64,000 bases of DNA, taken from positions 105,735,892-105,799,891 of the forward strand of contig OZ020267.1 in the NCBI GenBank assembly GCA_963971225.1, written 5' to 3'. The notes under the pieces were generated by a model. That model did not search any database. It was not told where the DNA came from and worked only from the letters and a program-made list of their open reading frames with translations. Positions within the stretch are counted from its first letter, which is position 1. Every line of letters starts with the position of its first letter. The stretch comes from Melieria omissa. Its lineage: Eukaryota > Arthropoda > Insecta > Diptera > Ulidiidae. Both the position numbers and the translations under genes were made by a program. This document shows positions 23,946 through 36,140 of the stretch, one piece after another.

Positions 23946-25633
23946 TTTTTTTAATTTTTTTAAATAAAGTTATAGCACAAAAAATATGAACCCCAACATA
24001 TTCAAGGACATTTCACTATAAACTGCATTCACTCATATTTCCTCATTTCTTACATTCCCCCTCGCATAAAATTATCTTCTATCAAATTCTCAACGCTACA
24101 AATAGCACCAAATGCAATTTTTTCAACTAAATTTTTAATTATATTCTTTTAATTAAAGTTCTCGCTGACACTTTATGCTCACTGCTAATACATCAAGCAA
24201 GCAAGCACACAGTTCATGTAAAATTTTTCACATTCTTCTTCTTTTATTACAACTATGCAAGTGTGTCTCGTTTTCGTAGTCTTTCTCTTGCATTTGCTCG
24301 CTTACTCTCTTGTGTATTGCTTACACTGGCGCTTACTTTTGGTTTCACTTGGCACTTAAGCTGACCGTAAGCCATAGTTAAACTTTACCATTTAAACGCA
24401 GCAATTGCACTTTCTGTTGCCTCAAGCACGCGGCCGCCTCTGCAGCCAAAGTGTTGGCAACGCGCAGCTATTCAAAGCGAGACATTGTGTGCTAGAAACA
24501 ACTGTTGAAAGATTCTCTGTGTGTGTGTGTGTAGTTGTGTGGGGCCAAGAAAAAATCAACGGAGCAAACGCGTTTTAATTAAAAGTAAACACAATCAATT
24601 CATTCGACAGTTATCCCTTTTGCTTGCCCCACAAAATTCCAAACATGGGCAGCAAAGCACTGCAGTAGTGTTGGGTGAAGCAAAGTGGTTGGGGTTGTTT
24701 AAGGCAGATGGCGAGCGAATTGTGTGGGCCACAACAGCTTACAGTGACACGAACTAAATTGTATTGGTGGTTAATTATATTAAAAGGATGTCAACGACAG
24801 CGACATTGGCAGCGGTGAAAATTGTTTAAGTTGCTGTTCAGATCAGCGGATGAGATAAACAAGTAAAGAAAATGGATTCTGCAAGTTATTGGCATTGTGT
24901 AAGTGGTTTAGGGTTTTTCTTGAAAGCATTTTTTTTTAGGAAATAAATTAATTTTTTGTTTTGATTAATTGATTTTGAATTGTTTAATTTAGTACTAAAT
25001 GACTTTTATTTGGTACAAAACCAAATTGAGAATCACAACTTTGCACCCTCTAGGAATAGCTTCAACTTATCTGGAAAAAACATATAGGTAGAATAAAAAA
25101 TTATGATAAAAGTTTACACCACAATTTCCGTTTGCTCTGGCCATTATGTGCACAATTATCTCGCATATTAAGTATGCATACATTATTAAATATGTATAGT
25201 TGAATAAGTAGTTAGTTGTGCACAAAAATCGATTAAATCGAATTACTCATACGCAACGTTGGTTATTAATTTGCGCTTAAAACGGTTCACAATTTAAGTT
25301 ACTCATTAAAGTGAGTGCTTGCAAAATACACCTATAATGACACACACATACATACAAACACACATTCACATATACATATATGTAAATATTGATATTGTAT
25401 ATGAGTGCAGTATATACAGACAGGTGTGGCGGCATCAACATGCAATTTCACACAACGCATTCCATACTCATGTTTCATCAAATAACAATAATTTTCATTT
25501 ATTTTTCATAAATTTTACAACAATTTTTAAACGATTATGTTTTTTACTATTTTTTAACTATTAATGAAATCATTTAATAGGCTACATAGTTGCAACTGCT
25601 TGTGTGTGTGTGGGTGAGAGCACACCTGATATG
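23946..25633. other. Non-coding stretch
   Basis: No gene is recognised. A minus-strand copy of the dispersed core motif (GTTGCGTATGAGTAAT) is at about 25243-25258. TG/CA microsatellites lie at about 24517-24533 and 25598-25612. Confidence 0.55.
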
Positions 25634-26938
25634 TATAGGGTGTTTTTTTTAGAGGTATAGAACTTCGAATTGAAATAAAACACAAGAAAATTTTAATGTC
25701 CATTAATTTGGCTTTATTGGAAGGATAATTTTATGCCATTAATGTTTAAATATGATTTCGGGCATGTGGCCGCCGCGGCTGGCTCGAATAAAGCCAATTC
25801 TACAGGTCCAAGTTTCAACCACTTTTTCGAGCATTTGGGGCCGTATGTCGGCAATAACGCCACGATGGTTGGCTTCCAAGTCCCCTAACGTTTCTGGTTT
25901 GTTGGCGTAGAAGAGCGACTTCACATATCCCCAAAGAAAATAATCCAATGGTGTCAAATCACACGATCTTGGTGGCCAATTGACAGGTCCATTCCGCGAA
26001 ATTATGCGCTCATCGAATGTTTCCTTCAATAAATCGATTGTGACGTGCGCTGTGTGGCATGTAGCGTCATCTTGTTGGAACCACAACTCATCCACATTCA
26101 TGCCATCCAATTCGGGAACAAAATAGTCGGTTATCATGGCTCTATACCGGTCTCAATTAACGGTAACTGACTCTCCAGCATTATTTCGGAAGAAGTATGG
26201 CCCAATGACTCCACCAGCCCATAGAGCACACCAAACAGTCAGTTTTTGTGGATGTAATGGCGTCTCAAAGGTCTCATGTGGATTCTCTTCACTCCAAATG
26301 CGGCAATTTTGCTTGTTGACGTAGCCATTCAACCAAAAATTAGCCTCATCACTGAACAAAATTTTGCGATGAAAATCAGCATCGAGATCAATCTCATTTT
26401 CGGCCCATACACCAAAATCACGACGCATTGCATGGTCTCGCGGCTTTAATTCTTGCACAAGCTGGATCTTGTAAGGTCGCAAGCCAAGATCTTTGCGCAA
26501 AATCTTCCATAAAGTTGATGGACAAAGCTCCAATTGCTGTGCACGGTGGCGAATCGATTCATTCGGGTCCTCTTCAACATTTTGCTCTACAGCGGCAATT
26601 GTTTCTTCGGTGCGCACTGTTCGACGTCTCTGCGGATGCGTATTATCACATAGAGTAAACGTAGTGCGAAAACGACCCATGGTTAACCGAATTAATTGCT
26701 CTGATGGACGATTATGTCGACCATAAAATGGACAGAGCTTGCGGTAAACTTCGCGAACTGAACCATTATTTTCGAAATAAATTTGCACGATTTGCAAGCG
26801 TTGTTCTTTTGTTAACCTGTTCATGATGAAATGGCAAACCAAACTGAACATAAATGACATTAGAGTTGCCAGATTTGACCACAAAATGCCAGTTTTATCT
26901 CTATTCGAAAAACGAACCTCTAAAAAAAACACCCTATA
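25634..26938 (-). mobile_element. Rosa-type (DD41D) mariner-like DNA transposon, near complete
   Basis: Perfect 23-bp inverted ends, counting the TATA target bases, lie at 25634-25656 and 26916-26938 (GGGTGTTTTTTTTAGAGG and its complement). TA flanks both sides, as for all Tc1/mariner elements. The ~1.3-kb length and single transposase frame are as expected. A deletion derivative of the same family is at 7780-8762 and is very similar outside the deletion, so the family was mobile recently. Confidence 0.93.
25739..26824 (-). pseudogene. DD41D mariner-like transposase with one premature stop
   Basis: The enzyme cuts and pastes the element via a DDD catalytic site. Translation from MNRLTKEQRL (ATG 26822-26824) runs in one frame to 25739, about 361 codons. 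A single TGA at 26153-26155, in ...SVTVN-stop-DRYRAM, interrupts it where a Gly codon (GGA) would be expected. The N-terminal helix-turn-helix part (residues ~1-110) is intact. Catalytic motifs are LFSDEANFW, WFQQDDATCHTA and DLTPLDYFLWGY. There are 41 residues between the second and third Asp, which defines the DD41D (rosa) group. Open codons upstream of 26824 probably belong to the element leader. Apart from the stop the protein appears complete. Confidence 0.9.
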
Positions 26939-27665
26939 TATATCATATTTGAAATGAAGAGGTTAATTGGGGTTTCGTCGATACATTTTGATTTTTGCTT
27001 TGAAACCCAAAAGTTGATAACCTCACAACTCCGTTCGTAAGAGAGACATCCTCTGGTGATGAATTTCTGAACCTTCATTAATTTTGTATTTTTTGTACTT
27101 AAGAATGCTGCCGATCGTTGAATAAATCATTCAAATCGATTCAGTCCTTTCCGAGATACGATGTTGTCTCACTTACTTAACTACTGCACTTACAAGTGTT
27201 GAGCCAATTGCATAGAAAATGGCCAGTTTTGTATGGCAGCTCCCTTAAGACTTGGAAATACCGGGTAGGTATGTTTGGAAGAAACATTCGGAAGAGAAAA
27301 TAAATGGGTGTCGGTCATACATTTGACACGTCTGGGGGCAAGCTGGGAGCAGTGGGATCCTGTTTTATAAAAACGACGATTTTGTATGGGAACCCCATTA
27401 AGGGTTGGAGATAAAGTCAAAATATGTTTGAAAGAAATCTTCAGTAGCGAAAACTAGTGGGGGTCATTCTAGATAGATCTTAACCCTCTAAGAGTAACTT
27501 CTAAGCAGCTGTAGAGCAATATGTTGAATTTCCCAGTTTTTTGTGAACGCTGATCTCGATTTATTTCCACTCTAGCCCCACAATATTTTTGGCTTATGCA
27601 TTTTTCCACCAATCCGTATAAAATGAGAGATTGCGAAGCATCGAAATCGAAAAACCGTGCACTAT
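26939..27665 (-). repeat. Dispersed repeat X, copy A
   Basis: This segment matches 37735-38465 in the opposite orientation over ~700 bp with moderate divergence. Shared blocks include ACTTAAGAATGCTGCCGATC, CCAAAAGTTGATAACCTCAC and GAAGCATCGAAATCGAAAAA. Within it a ~140-bp sub-block containing TTTTGTATGG...GGTTGGAGAT is itself repeated. The rosa element sits directly against its left end, so rosa may have inserted into it. Copy A lacks the distal inverted repeat seen in copy B. Confidence 0.75.
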
Positions 27666-28262
27666 GTCATGTCTAAAGAAAAGCTTAGTGTTCTTTCAAA
27701 CCTACTTTGAGAGCTACACTGCTTTTATTATCAAGCACTGACGTTGGCCACATTAATAAACTGAATATAAGAGATAATTTTGATCTCCCTTTCCAATCTT
27801 TCTCGAGGTAATAATCTGTCAGCAGCCAAAGAGATGGAAACCGATCTGTTACGTTGACAAAGACTGGAAAACATTGCTATCAAAATCTGTTTTAAATGTA
27901 AATGAAATCAGCAATTGGAAAGTGCAATTTTTATTTACTGTGAAATCCTGTTCCTTCAGATCATTCAACTCTATGATTGTACGTGAGACGATCCCCAGAT
28001 CAGGTAAACAAAGCCATTAAAGTCTAGCAACGTTCATTTGAAGGACCACCTTCCATCGTTCGGTGAGACCAACTGGAGAAGAACTTGAGAAACCATAACT
28101 AGGGAAAAAGTTGCCATGGTCAGTGAAGTAATAAGCTGCTACAAAAATATCTCTGATTGAAATATCAACACTTATTTAGTGTATTTATTGCTGGTTTCAA
28201 CATGCCTGTCTTAAGAAACCTTATTTTATTTATTTATTGGACTTTTTAATATATTCTGATCA
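27666..28262. other. Non-coding stretch with RTE 3' relic
   Basis: Around 28040-28130 the phrase TGAGACCAACTGGAGAAGA and what follows align with the last ~30 codons of the RTE frame at 19.7 kb (LGVTNWRRR region), ending near GTGAAGTAATAA. It is a diverged 3' scrap of an RTE element. Nothing else is recognised. Confidence 0.45.
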
Positions 28263-28410
28263 GACGCGGATTCAGGGATTGAACCCCCAAAACTATTAGA
28301 ATCGACTTTAAAACTACGTATAAATTAAAAGGAATTTTTTGGCATTTTATTAATACTTATTAAAGAATTACTTCTTAAAACCCCACCAAAATATTTTTCT
28401 GAATCCGCCC
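28263..28410. mobile_element. Small inverted-repeat element (MITE-like)
   Basis: GACGCGGATTCAGGG at the left and CTGAATCCGCCC at the right are inverted partners, and the adjoining runs of C (ACCCCCAAAA and AACCCCACC) lie at similar depth from each end. The length is ~148 bp with no coding capacity. A clear target duplication is not visible, so the superfamily is unknown. Confidence 0.45.
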
Positions 28411-31400
28411 TTGATTCTGCCGCCCTTTTCTTTACGTATTTTCTATACAACCTAAAGCAAAATTTTAGGCCAGACTTTTTTAAAACCCCAGATAAATGTA
28501 CCAGAAGATAAGCTTTGCTTATCCCTTTATTAGAACTTCTCAATTCCTCATCCTTTTAATTTTTTTTGGCTTTTCTTTTTTCCTCACCTTTAGTAAAGCA
28601 ATTTTATTTTATGTTCCCATTCCATTCCATTTCTTTCAGTGATCCAACATATTCATATCCACACTCAACTTAAAAATATGATTTTACCTTAAAATCGACT
28701 AAAATTCGGCATCGTTCATCTACTTGAAATTTAACTTTTTTACTTATTTAACCTTTTCAAATATTTCTACCTTTTATTTTATTCTTTCTATCATACTTTC
28801 TGTTTTATTTTTCAACATTTCCTTGTACTTTGTCTCACCCATTGTTTTCATATAATTGCAACACTCCCACAGCAATTGTTTACCTCTTTCTTTCACAGCA
28901 CTTTCCTTCAAATGACTGCTGCAGCGCGTCTATATTTGTTGAGTTATAATTTCATTTCATTTTATTAAAAAAAAGTAAAACAAAAAAATTTAATAACTTC
29001 TATGAAGTATATCATGAAAAACAAACATACATGTGGCCAATGGACAGCAGCGAATACACGTGCCAAACGCCAACACACGTAACACGCGCGCAGACACGCT
29101 GTCATAGCGCTGGCGTTTTTCAGACAGAACCAGCGTCAGGCAATTTTATTTGTACGCCTTGCAACAACAACAATCACACATCAGTATGAAATTAAGAAGC
29201 AAAGCATTACAGCGAACGAATGGGTGATGATAGCGGCAATGGTGATGGTGGTGGTGGTTGTGTTGTTGACGAAGAAGTTTTCCCACTCAGACTGTGTCCG
29301 AAATGGCCTAAGGGAAATCAGACAATGCAGTTGACAGTAGTAAATTTTCGCCTTATGCCAGCCGGCGGCACTGCGACAGTTTTTAAGCTGTCGAAAGGCA
29401 CGTGATGCTGCCTGCAACAGTCGCGTTAGCACCAAGAAAGTTGAGCGCCTTTTGCACACTTTTTCTTGTCGCCAATTGCGTGAGGTACACTGTAATCTTT
29501 CTTTTGTGAAAAACACAAACAATATGCAATAATATTTTCAAAAATTCAGTCGAAAAATTGCTAGTTTTTATAATAAAAGTTACGTATACGCTACGTCGTT
29601 TAATTTATGTTTTTTTTATTAATTTATTTTATGTATATTTTTTTTTTTTAAATTTTTTTATTAATCTATTTTATTACATTTGATAATATTTATCAACTGC
29701 GTGCATTTAAATATATAAACACATATATAATAAAAATGTTCATTAGGTAAAAACTACACATCACTCATACGCCCCGTGTAACGGCGTCTGCCTGGTGCAT
29801 TTCTAACACCAAACACGTACCGCCCCAAAGACCATACCGCAAAATTACAGAGACCGGCAAACACACACACACACACACACATACACATACACACCCAACG
29901 GCAACACTAACGCCATGAAATGTTGGACAAGCGTGTGACCAACGGCGACACCATTACCGCAATAAGTTTTCATTTTCGTGCTAGCCAGCAGACAGGCTAG
30001 TTAGGCAAGTGGCTGCAACTTAAATGCAGCTGCAACAAGCAACCGCAGAAAAAAAAAAGATGCGGCAGCAGAAAACGCACAACAACAATGGCCAGTGCCA
30101 AGAAAAAAATTACAAAAAAGTTACAAAGAATTACACACACAACAACAAAAAAAAAACACATTCAACTAAGCATTAAGCACAAGTGCAGAGAAAATTGTTA
30201 GCAGGCAACAACAACAAAAATATCAGGAAAAAAAAATTGTGTAAGAAATTTCACAGCGGCAATACGAGAAAATAATCTTAAATTATGAGCAATATTACGC
30301 TGCTGACAACTTGCTAGAGGAGCCAACGTAGGCAACAGCCAAATACTTACAAATATACACTCACACACATACAAACACTCGTACATACACACACAGATAG
30401 TTATACATAAAGTGACTTGCTGGGGGCCAAACAATAGCAAACTGGCCAGTCGACAAGCAGCGCGTGTAGGTAACTGGAACAAGGAAAAGCGTCGAGTAAG
30501 TGTTACATAGGAAAAAAAGGAAAGCCCAGAGTTAGTTGGCATTGCGATAAGTGGCAAAGATATGTTGCAGTCGCTCGTAAAATGCCTGAGTTTGGGCGTA
30601 CTTTTCTGTTCTATCTGCGCCAAGACGCATCAAGGAAGCTGTGCTTGTGAACGGAAATTTTTGGTATGGAAAACAGGGTAGCAAAGCACAGTTTTCGGTT
30701 GAAAGGTATAGTTTTTTTTTATAGAGAAAGCTGTTGACAGTTGTTGTAGCAGTGGCAGTAATCGTTGTTATTGTGGCTACTTTCAAGGAAGTAGACAGTG
30801 GCGTGCATGAAAGGCATGTTTGAAGTATTGTATTGAAACAATACTGAAACTAAGAGGTCAAACTTGGTCAAGGACAACTTGATTTATTTTGAGAGATACA
30901 CAAATAGAGCAGATTGAACAAAATAAGTTGAAAGAATAACGCATATTTGTGATATCGAAATTTGAAAAGCCCAGCTCCTTTCTGTATAGTAAACACACCA
31001 AAAATGGTACAACAATTAATTCGCTTAACTATGGCCTTAAAATTTTTACGATCAGTGTGCGTTGATAAAATCTTTTTGTGTTGATTACTAGGTTTTTCTC
31101 TTCTATATGGCAATCACACTACAATTCATCCTTTCAACTACGATTTTAGAAATTTAACGATCAGTGTGCCTTCAGGAAGTCGAGCTTATTTATCCAAACG
31201 AAGTGCTGCTTCTTCGGTAAAGTGAGCCGTCCTACAAGTAAGCTTCTTGCAATGCAATGAGGTATCCACAAACTGTGGCATCTGCCTAAGACAGAACCAA
31301 ATTGCCTTCAAAAGACAAACATTTTTCATGGCACTGGTGAGCAGTTGGAGCGATCATACTACTCTTTGAGTCTTTTGTTAAGGCTGAGTAGATTTTAGTA

Positions 31401-32340
31401 AACCTTTACGATCTTTTTCAGAAGATAATGCAAAAGAATTTTACATATTTTATAGCCAACTTGGTACAATGTTAGCTGTTTGTGTCCCACCTTCGCCAAA
31501 GTGAAACAACTTGCTTTTTCATTCAAATGTAATGGAAGTGAATAAGTCCATTTCTTACACTGAATAATCACCTGAGATTCAAAAGAGAGTCCTGCGAAAT
31601 TAACTAATACTTCAATTACATTCACTCCTCCTACTGAGGAGTACTGAAATTTTAATTTCATGTAATTTTTTCTTTTTTAATTGAAATCCCACAGCATCAA
31701 CATTCTTCATTCATTATATAGAAATGTAAGCATGTGCCTTGCTATTTTGTTTTTCTATCAGTAGAGTTCTCACACGATGTGAGTTCCGCTAATATTTCTA
31801 GTTCGTTTGAGCACTTTTAAACTTTTTATTTAACCTTCGCTTTTGAACGTCTTAGTAGTTTTTTCGATTATGTACTTCATTACAATTGAAATCATACTCG
31901 TTTCTGTCCGGAGCTTCCTCGTACTCGAAGAGAAATGTACTCGTATTCATTCAGACCAGTCCGCAGAGATGAAGTGAAGTATTCTATTCAAAAGCATTTG
32001 AATGTTTTCGAATATGTTAGCAAACTATTTCTATTTTCAACTAAAAAAAATTTCAAACTACACCACTGCTCTTTCTGAATGCAGCAACATTAAATCAAAT
32101 GTATTTGTATGTTTGTGTGCTTGTATTGAATTAGCTTTGGCGCATAATTATGCGACACTTTAAATTAAATTAGTGGTTAGTTCAAGAAGCAGCAAAGTGA
32201 ATTATGCCACTGCGGTAGTGTTGCTTATGGCTTTCTCACTCACTCATACCATGAGCCTGTAAATCTGTTTGTGCTGCTTCTTTGGCTGTTAGATGTTCTT
32301 TGCTTGAGATATGAGCAAACATTTCATATACTTTTTATGC
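28411..32340. other. Non-coding stretch
   Basis: No gene is recognised. A minus-strand copy of the core motif (ACGGGGCGTATGAGTGATGT) lies at 29757-29776. A (CA)n tract is at about 29862-29895. CAA-rich and poly-A tracts lie at 30030-30240. Reading frames here are short and compositionally biased. Confidence 0.55.
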
Positions 32341-32344
32341 ATTT

Positions 32345-32612
32345 TCGCCGCCTCAGTAGTACAGCTTTAAGTACACTGGGCTCCCAACTCAGAGCACGAG
32401 GGTTCGAATCCTATTTGGCCTGGTTATGCAGTTGTCTAAATTTTTAAATTTGTTTCTTCTCTCTAATCATTTTCCATCCCTTAAGCATGACTAAGTCAAA
32501 TTTCTTTTCTTCGGAACAAACTCTTATCCCTCCCACTTTAATGAGTTGTCATAAGCGCCTTGCAACAGATTTTCCTACCCAGTAGCCGTGCTAGAACAAC
32601 AACACAATTAGA
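32345..32612 (+). repeat. Possible tRNA-derived SINE, family 2 (copy 2)
   Basis: A head with a canonical B box (GGGTTCGAATCC, ~32400-32411) lies about 45 bp after ACAGCTTTAAGTACAC. It does not fold as a normal tRNA, since the acceptor halves do not pair well. The 3' part ends GCCGTGCTAGAACAACAACA. Similar to 20045-20220. Borders are inferred. Confidence 0.45.
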
Positions 32613-32777
32613 AGTGACAGTTCAATTTTCACTTCCAATGGTTTCTGCATCAGCGAGTTTCCTTCCCTTCTTGACAAAATCATCGATGCATTTCTACGCT
32701 TAAATCACATAAGTAAAACTCTCTATGAAAGAAAACCCAAAATTCAATATGTATTAATTCTAATTAAAAAAATATAC

Positions 32778-32880
32778 AATAAAAATAAAATAAAATAAAA
32801 TAAAATAAAATAAAATAAAATAAAATAAAATAAAATAAAATAAAATAAAATAAAATAAAATAAAATAAAGAAAATAAAAT
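32778..32880. repeat. (AAAAT)n pentanucleotide microsatellite
   Basis: About 100 bp of AAAAT repeats ending in a slightly degenerate unit (AAAGAAAATAAAAT). Same motif as the arrays at 7.0 kb and 12.6-15.1 kb, but with no retrotransposon next to it. Confidence 0.95.
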
Positions 32881-35190
32881 TTTGATTAGTGAAACTAACT
32901 ATTCAAATATTGTGTTCATTGTTTCTGAAAATCTTTATTTATTAAATTTCAATTTATAATTTTTTCTTCTTCTCTCTTGAACATATTTTTCACTCAACCA
33001 ACTGTGATTAGTCAAATTGTTAATTAAATTATTAACTGCCAATAAATATCAATTACACGCATTATTAATAAATAATGCATGCAACACATACACACACACA
33101 AATAATCACACACATACAGCAGCATACATACAACCGCACACATGCACCCACATAGTCGTACCAGAAAACAGTTTGGCACGCATACAGACAGATGATATAT
33201 CAGCTAATAAATCCACTAGGTGCGCCAACGGCAACAACAACAAATTAATCACTTTTCATTAAACAGCAGCAGTGCGCATTATTAAACCGAAGAACGGGGA
33301 AGCTACGCGTGAGTATGTCACATATGAAGTAACGAGGGCAAACTGTCTGTGTGTGTGTTCGTGTGTGTGTGTCTACAAACAGTTGTGCTATGGCTATGGC
33401 AAAGAGTTGATTATTTATAGCACAACAAATCGCTTATTCAACGTAAATTTTGATTTTGTACGCGCTGCTTTAATATGCAAACAAATTTATTGCATGCAAG
33501 GTAGACAGTGCGTTTGTGTGTGTGTGTGTGTTCTTACTTTGCGTGGCCTATCAATTCAATTAATGCCAGCTACAATGGCAAGGCGGCCACCATCGTCAGA
33601 CATTTCATAATTTCCACAACAACAATAAACAATAATTATAACAGTTCTGTAGTGGTTGTTGCTGTTGTAGTTATGGCAGGTTAAATAATTAAGCCGCACT
33701 TTAATATGCGGCCAGCCAGCGCGATAATAGTCGCTGATTGAGGCACACACAACGTGGTCGACAGTCGGCGTGCCATGGCAGCGTGTGCGAGCGCCTGAGT
33801 GAGCGCGACAGTGTGCCGTTGCGACTGAGCGTGGGCTTAGTGTACAATTAATTGTTATTAATTATGTGCTTGTAGATTTATGGCACATATTTAGCAATGC
33901 AACACCAACACACACATACACACGCACGCACACGCATAGACATAGCAATCTTGCAGAGCGCACAAATATGTTGGCGTCTAATAGCTGTGTGGCGGATTTA
34001 GTCGTTAAGCGCCTAAAACTGCTGCACATGCAGGGCAATGGCAATGTTGCCAGCATAATCGTATAAGTTGTTAAAACTTGTTATTGTTGCTGTTGGCGTT
34101 TTTGTTGCTGTTGCAGCACACACACACACACACATTACCTCAGTCATAATTATGACAAGGCCTCAACGGTTTATCATCATCAACCGCAGCGACAGCCACC
34201 AGCCATAGGCAATAACAACAACCACAACAACCACAACAACAGCAACAATAAACACCACAATCCACGTCTACATGCTGCAGCGCACATTTTGCGCAAATTC
34301 GCTTCCGTGCAGCAACACTTCGTCTTGACGCTCATCAACACGCATACAAATTGAAACATAATTTATGCGTTATCGTAAAATTTTATTGTTTTTGCATATA
34401 AATTTGTTGTTATTGCTGCAGCGGCTGTTGACGTGGCGTTGTCGATGTTGTTCTTGTTGTTGTTTTCGGAAATTCGTTAATTCATTATTGCTGCAGTTGT
34501 TGCTGTTGTTGTTGCTGTTGTTGTTGCCTTCAGAGCACACCGCAAGTGGCTGAGCAGTCAGGTAGCATAACTTTAACGCTGGCTCAGCGTATCTCTCTAT
34601 GTGTGTGTGTGCTTGTCGCTGTATTACTTCACGCACCTGTAAACACTTTGGAGGCAAACTGTAGAGCCAAAATCGTTTCTTATTACAGCAACACTTCAGA
34701 TGGAGATGGAGGGTGAACTCGAAGCACGAGCTTAACACATTATTTCTTGCATAATTTTTCACGCAAGTGTAGCGCATTTTCGTTCATAGAAAACCTTATT
34801 ATTTTATAGCATTTCGTATGCAACAAAAGTTAATGAGTAAAGTAAGCCGCCACTCTATATTGAGTACTATGTATACAATTTGCCTGAAACATCATTAGCA
34901 AATTTTAATGCCCATTTCTCATGGCATTTGTATCCGTTTTGATGGTTTGGTTGTATTGGTTGTTATTTTTATTGTTTTGTGTTCACGATATTGTCGTGAA
35001 GTCGTATTGTAAAGCAGTGGTTTTGGTATTAAAGGTGTTTAATGGCAGTTAAAATGTGTGTTAGTAATTTCAGGGCCGTTTTATGAGTAGTTCTGTGGTT
35101 CTACAAGTGTGATAAAGTCCCAGTTCTATACAAAATGAAATAAGAGTACAAAAAAAATGAAATAAATTTGGTATTTTAATTAATTAGATT
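32881..35190. other. Non-coding stretch rich in CA and CAA/CTG simple repeats
   Basis: CA/TG tracts lie at about 33350-33372, 33515-33530, 33905-33935 and 34118-34134. CAACAA- and TTGCTG-type triplet runs lie at 34205-34250 and 34450-34530. Triplet tracts give leucine- or asparagine-rich frames on both strands, without any gene-like context. Confidence 0.55.
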
Positions 35191-35194
35191 TGTT

Positions 35195-36140
35195 GTTTAT
35201 GAACCGTACTGGGCGTATGAGTAACATAAGTCTCTAACTATAGGAGGAAGCTCCTAACTATGGAATAATACAGAAGGAAGTGATAATACAATAAGAAATC
35301 AGATAAATTTGGTATATTATTTGAATCAATTTAGAATGTATGATATGAAAGGATATTCTTTGCATAAGAGCATACGGGGCGTATGAATGAAGGCAGCTTC
35401 TACCTCTAAAAGAGCAACGGACAAAGGTAATGGTACAAAAAGGAATCAAATTAAGTTTGAATCTTATTTGATTTGATTTTTTATACACGCAATGTCCTTC
35501 TTTACATATCAGCGTACTTTGCGTATGAGTGACATTAGTCTCTCACTGTTAGAGGATACAAACGCAAATGATACTACCGCAAGAAATCAAATAAATTTGG
35601 CATCCTAATGGACTCAAATTTTTATGTCTGAAAGGTTCTTTTTTGCATATCAGCGTACGAAGCGTATGAGTGACATAACTATCTTACTATAAGAAGAAGC
35701 TCCTAACTATAGAAGGATACATACGAAAGCGATGATACAAAAAGAAATCAAATAAATTTCGAATCTCATTTGATTCGATTTTTTATCTTTGAAAAGTTCT
35801 TCTTTGCATATCAGCTTACGTTGCGTATAAGCGACATTAGTCTCTAACTATAGGAGGATATAGAAGGAAATGATAATAAAACAAGAAATCGATATAAATT
35901 TAGTATCTAAATTGACTCGATTTTGCATGCATGAAAGGTTCTTCTTTACATATCCTTGCACTGGGCGTATGAGTGACAGAAATTTGCTAAATTTGTATTA
36001 AAAGCTGTTAAAAAAATTTTATAATAACATTTACAAAGATTTATGTTACGTTTGATTTCGTAATTTATTTGATTCTTGATAGGTTTATGTGAACTGGGGC
36101 GTATGAATGACATAAATAAAGTCAACAAAGTCAAATTCAG
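35195..36140. repeat. Seven-unit tandem array built on the GCGTATGA core motif
   Basis: GCGTATGA-type cores begin at 35213, 35379, 35521, 35662, 35823 (GCGTATAA), 35965 and 36099, so spacing is 166, 142, 141, 161, 142 and 134 bp. The core is usually extended to GCGTATGAGTGACATTAG. Units share TCTCTAACTATAGGAGGA downstream and an AGAAATCAAATAAATTTGG block, then GAAAGGTTCTTCTTTGCATA upstream of the next core. The cores are the least changed part. No reading frame of interest. Confidence 0.85.

Noticed and set aside
27190..27420. Conserved 76-residue frame also present at 37993-38262
   Set aside because: The similarity comes from the DNA repeat X. The frame is short, internally repetitive and has no known domain, so I do not call it a gene.
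30198..30623. 141-residue minus-strand frame
   Set aside because: Composition follows CA-rich and A-rich DNA; no domain, signal or context.
32345..32420. tRNA gene with a canonical B box
   Set aside because: The acceptor arms do not pair convincingly and the A box is poor; treated as SINE-like.
35195..36140. CRISPR-like array of short repeats
   Set aside because: The repeats are diverged over whole ~145-bp units, spacers are not unique, there are no cas genes, and the genome is eukaryotic.
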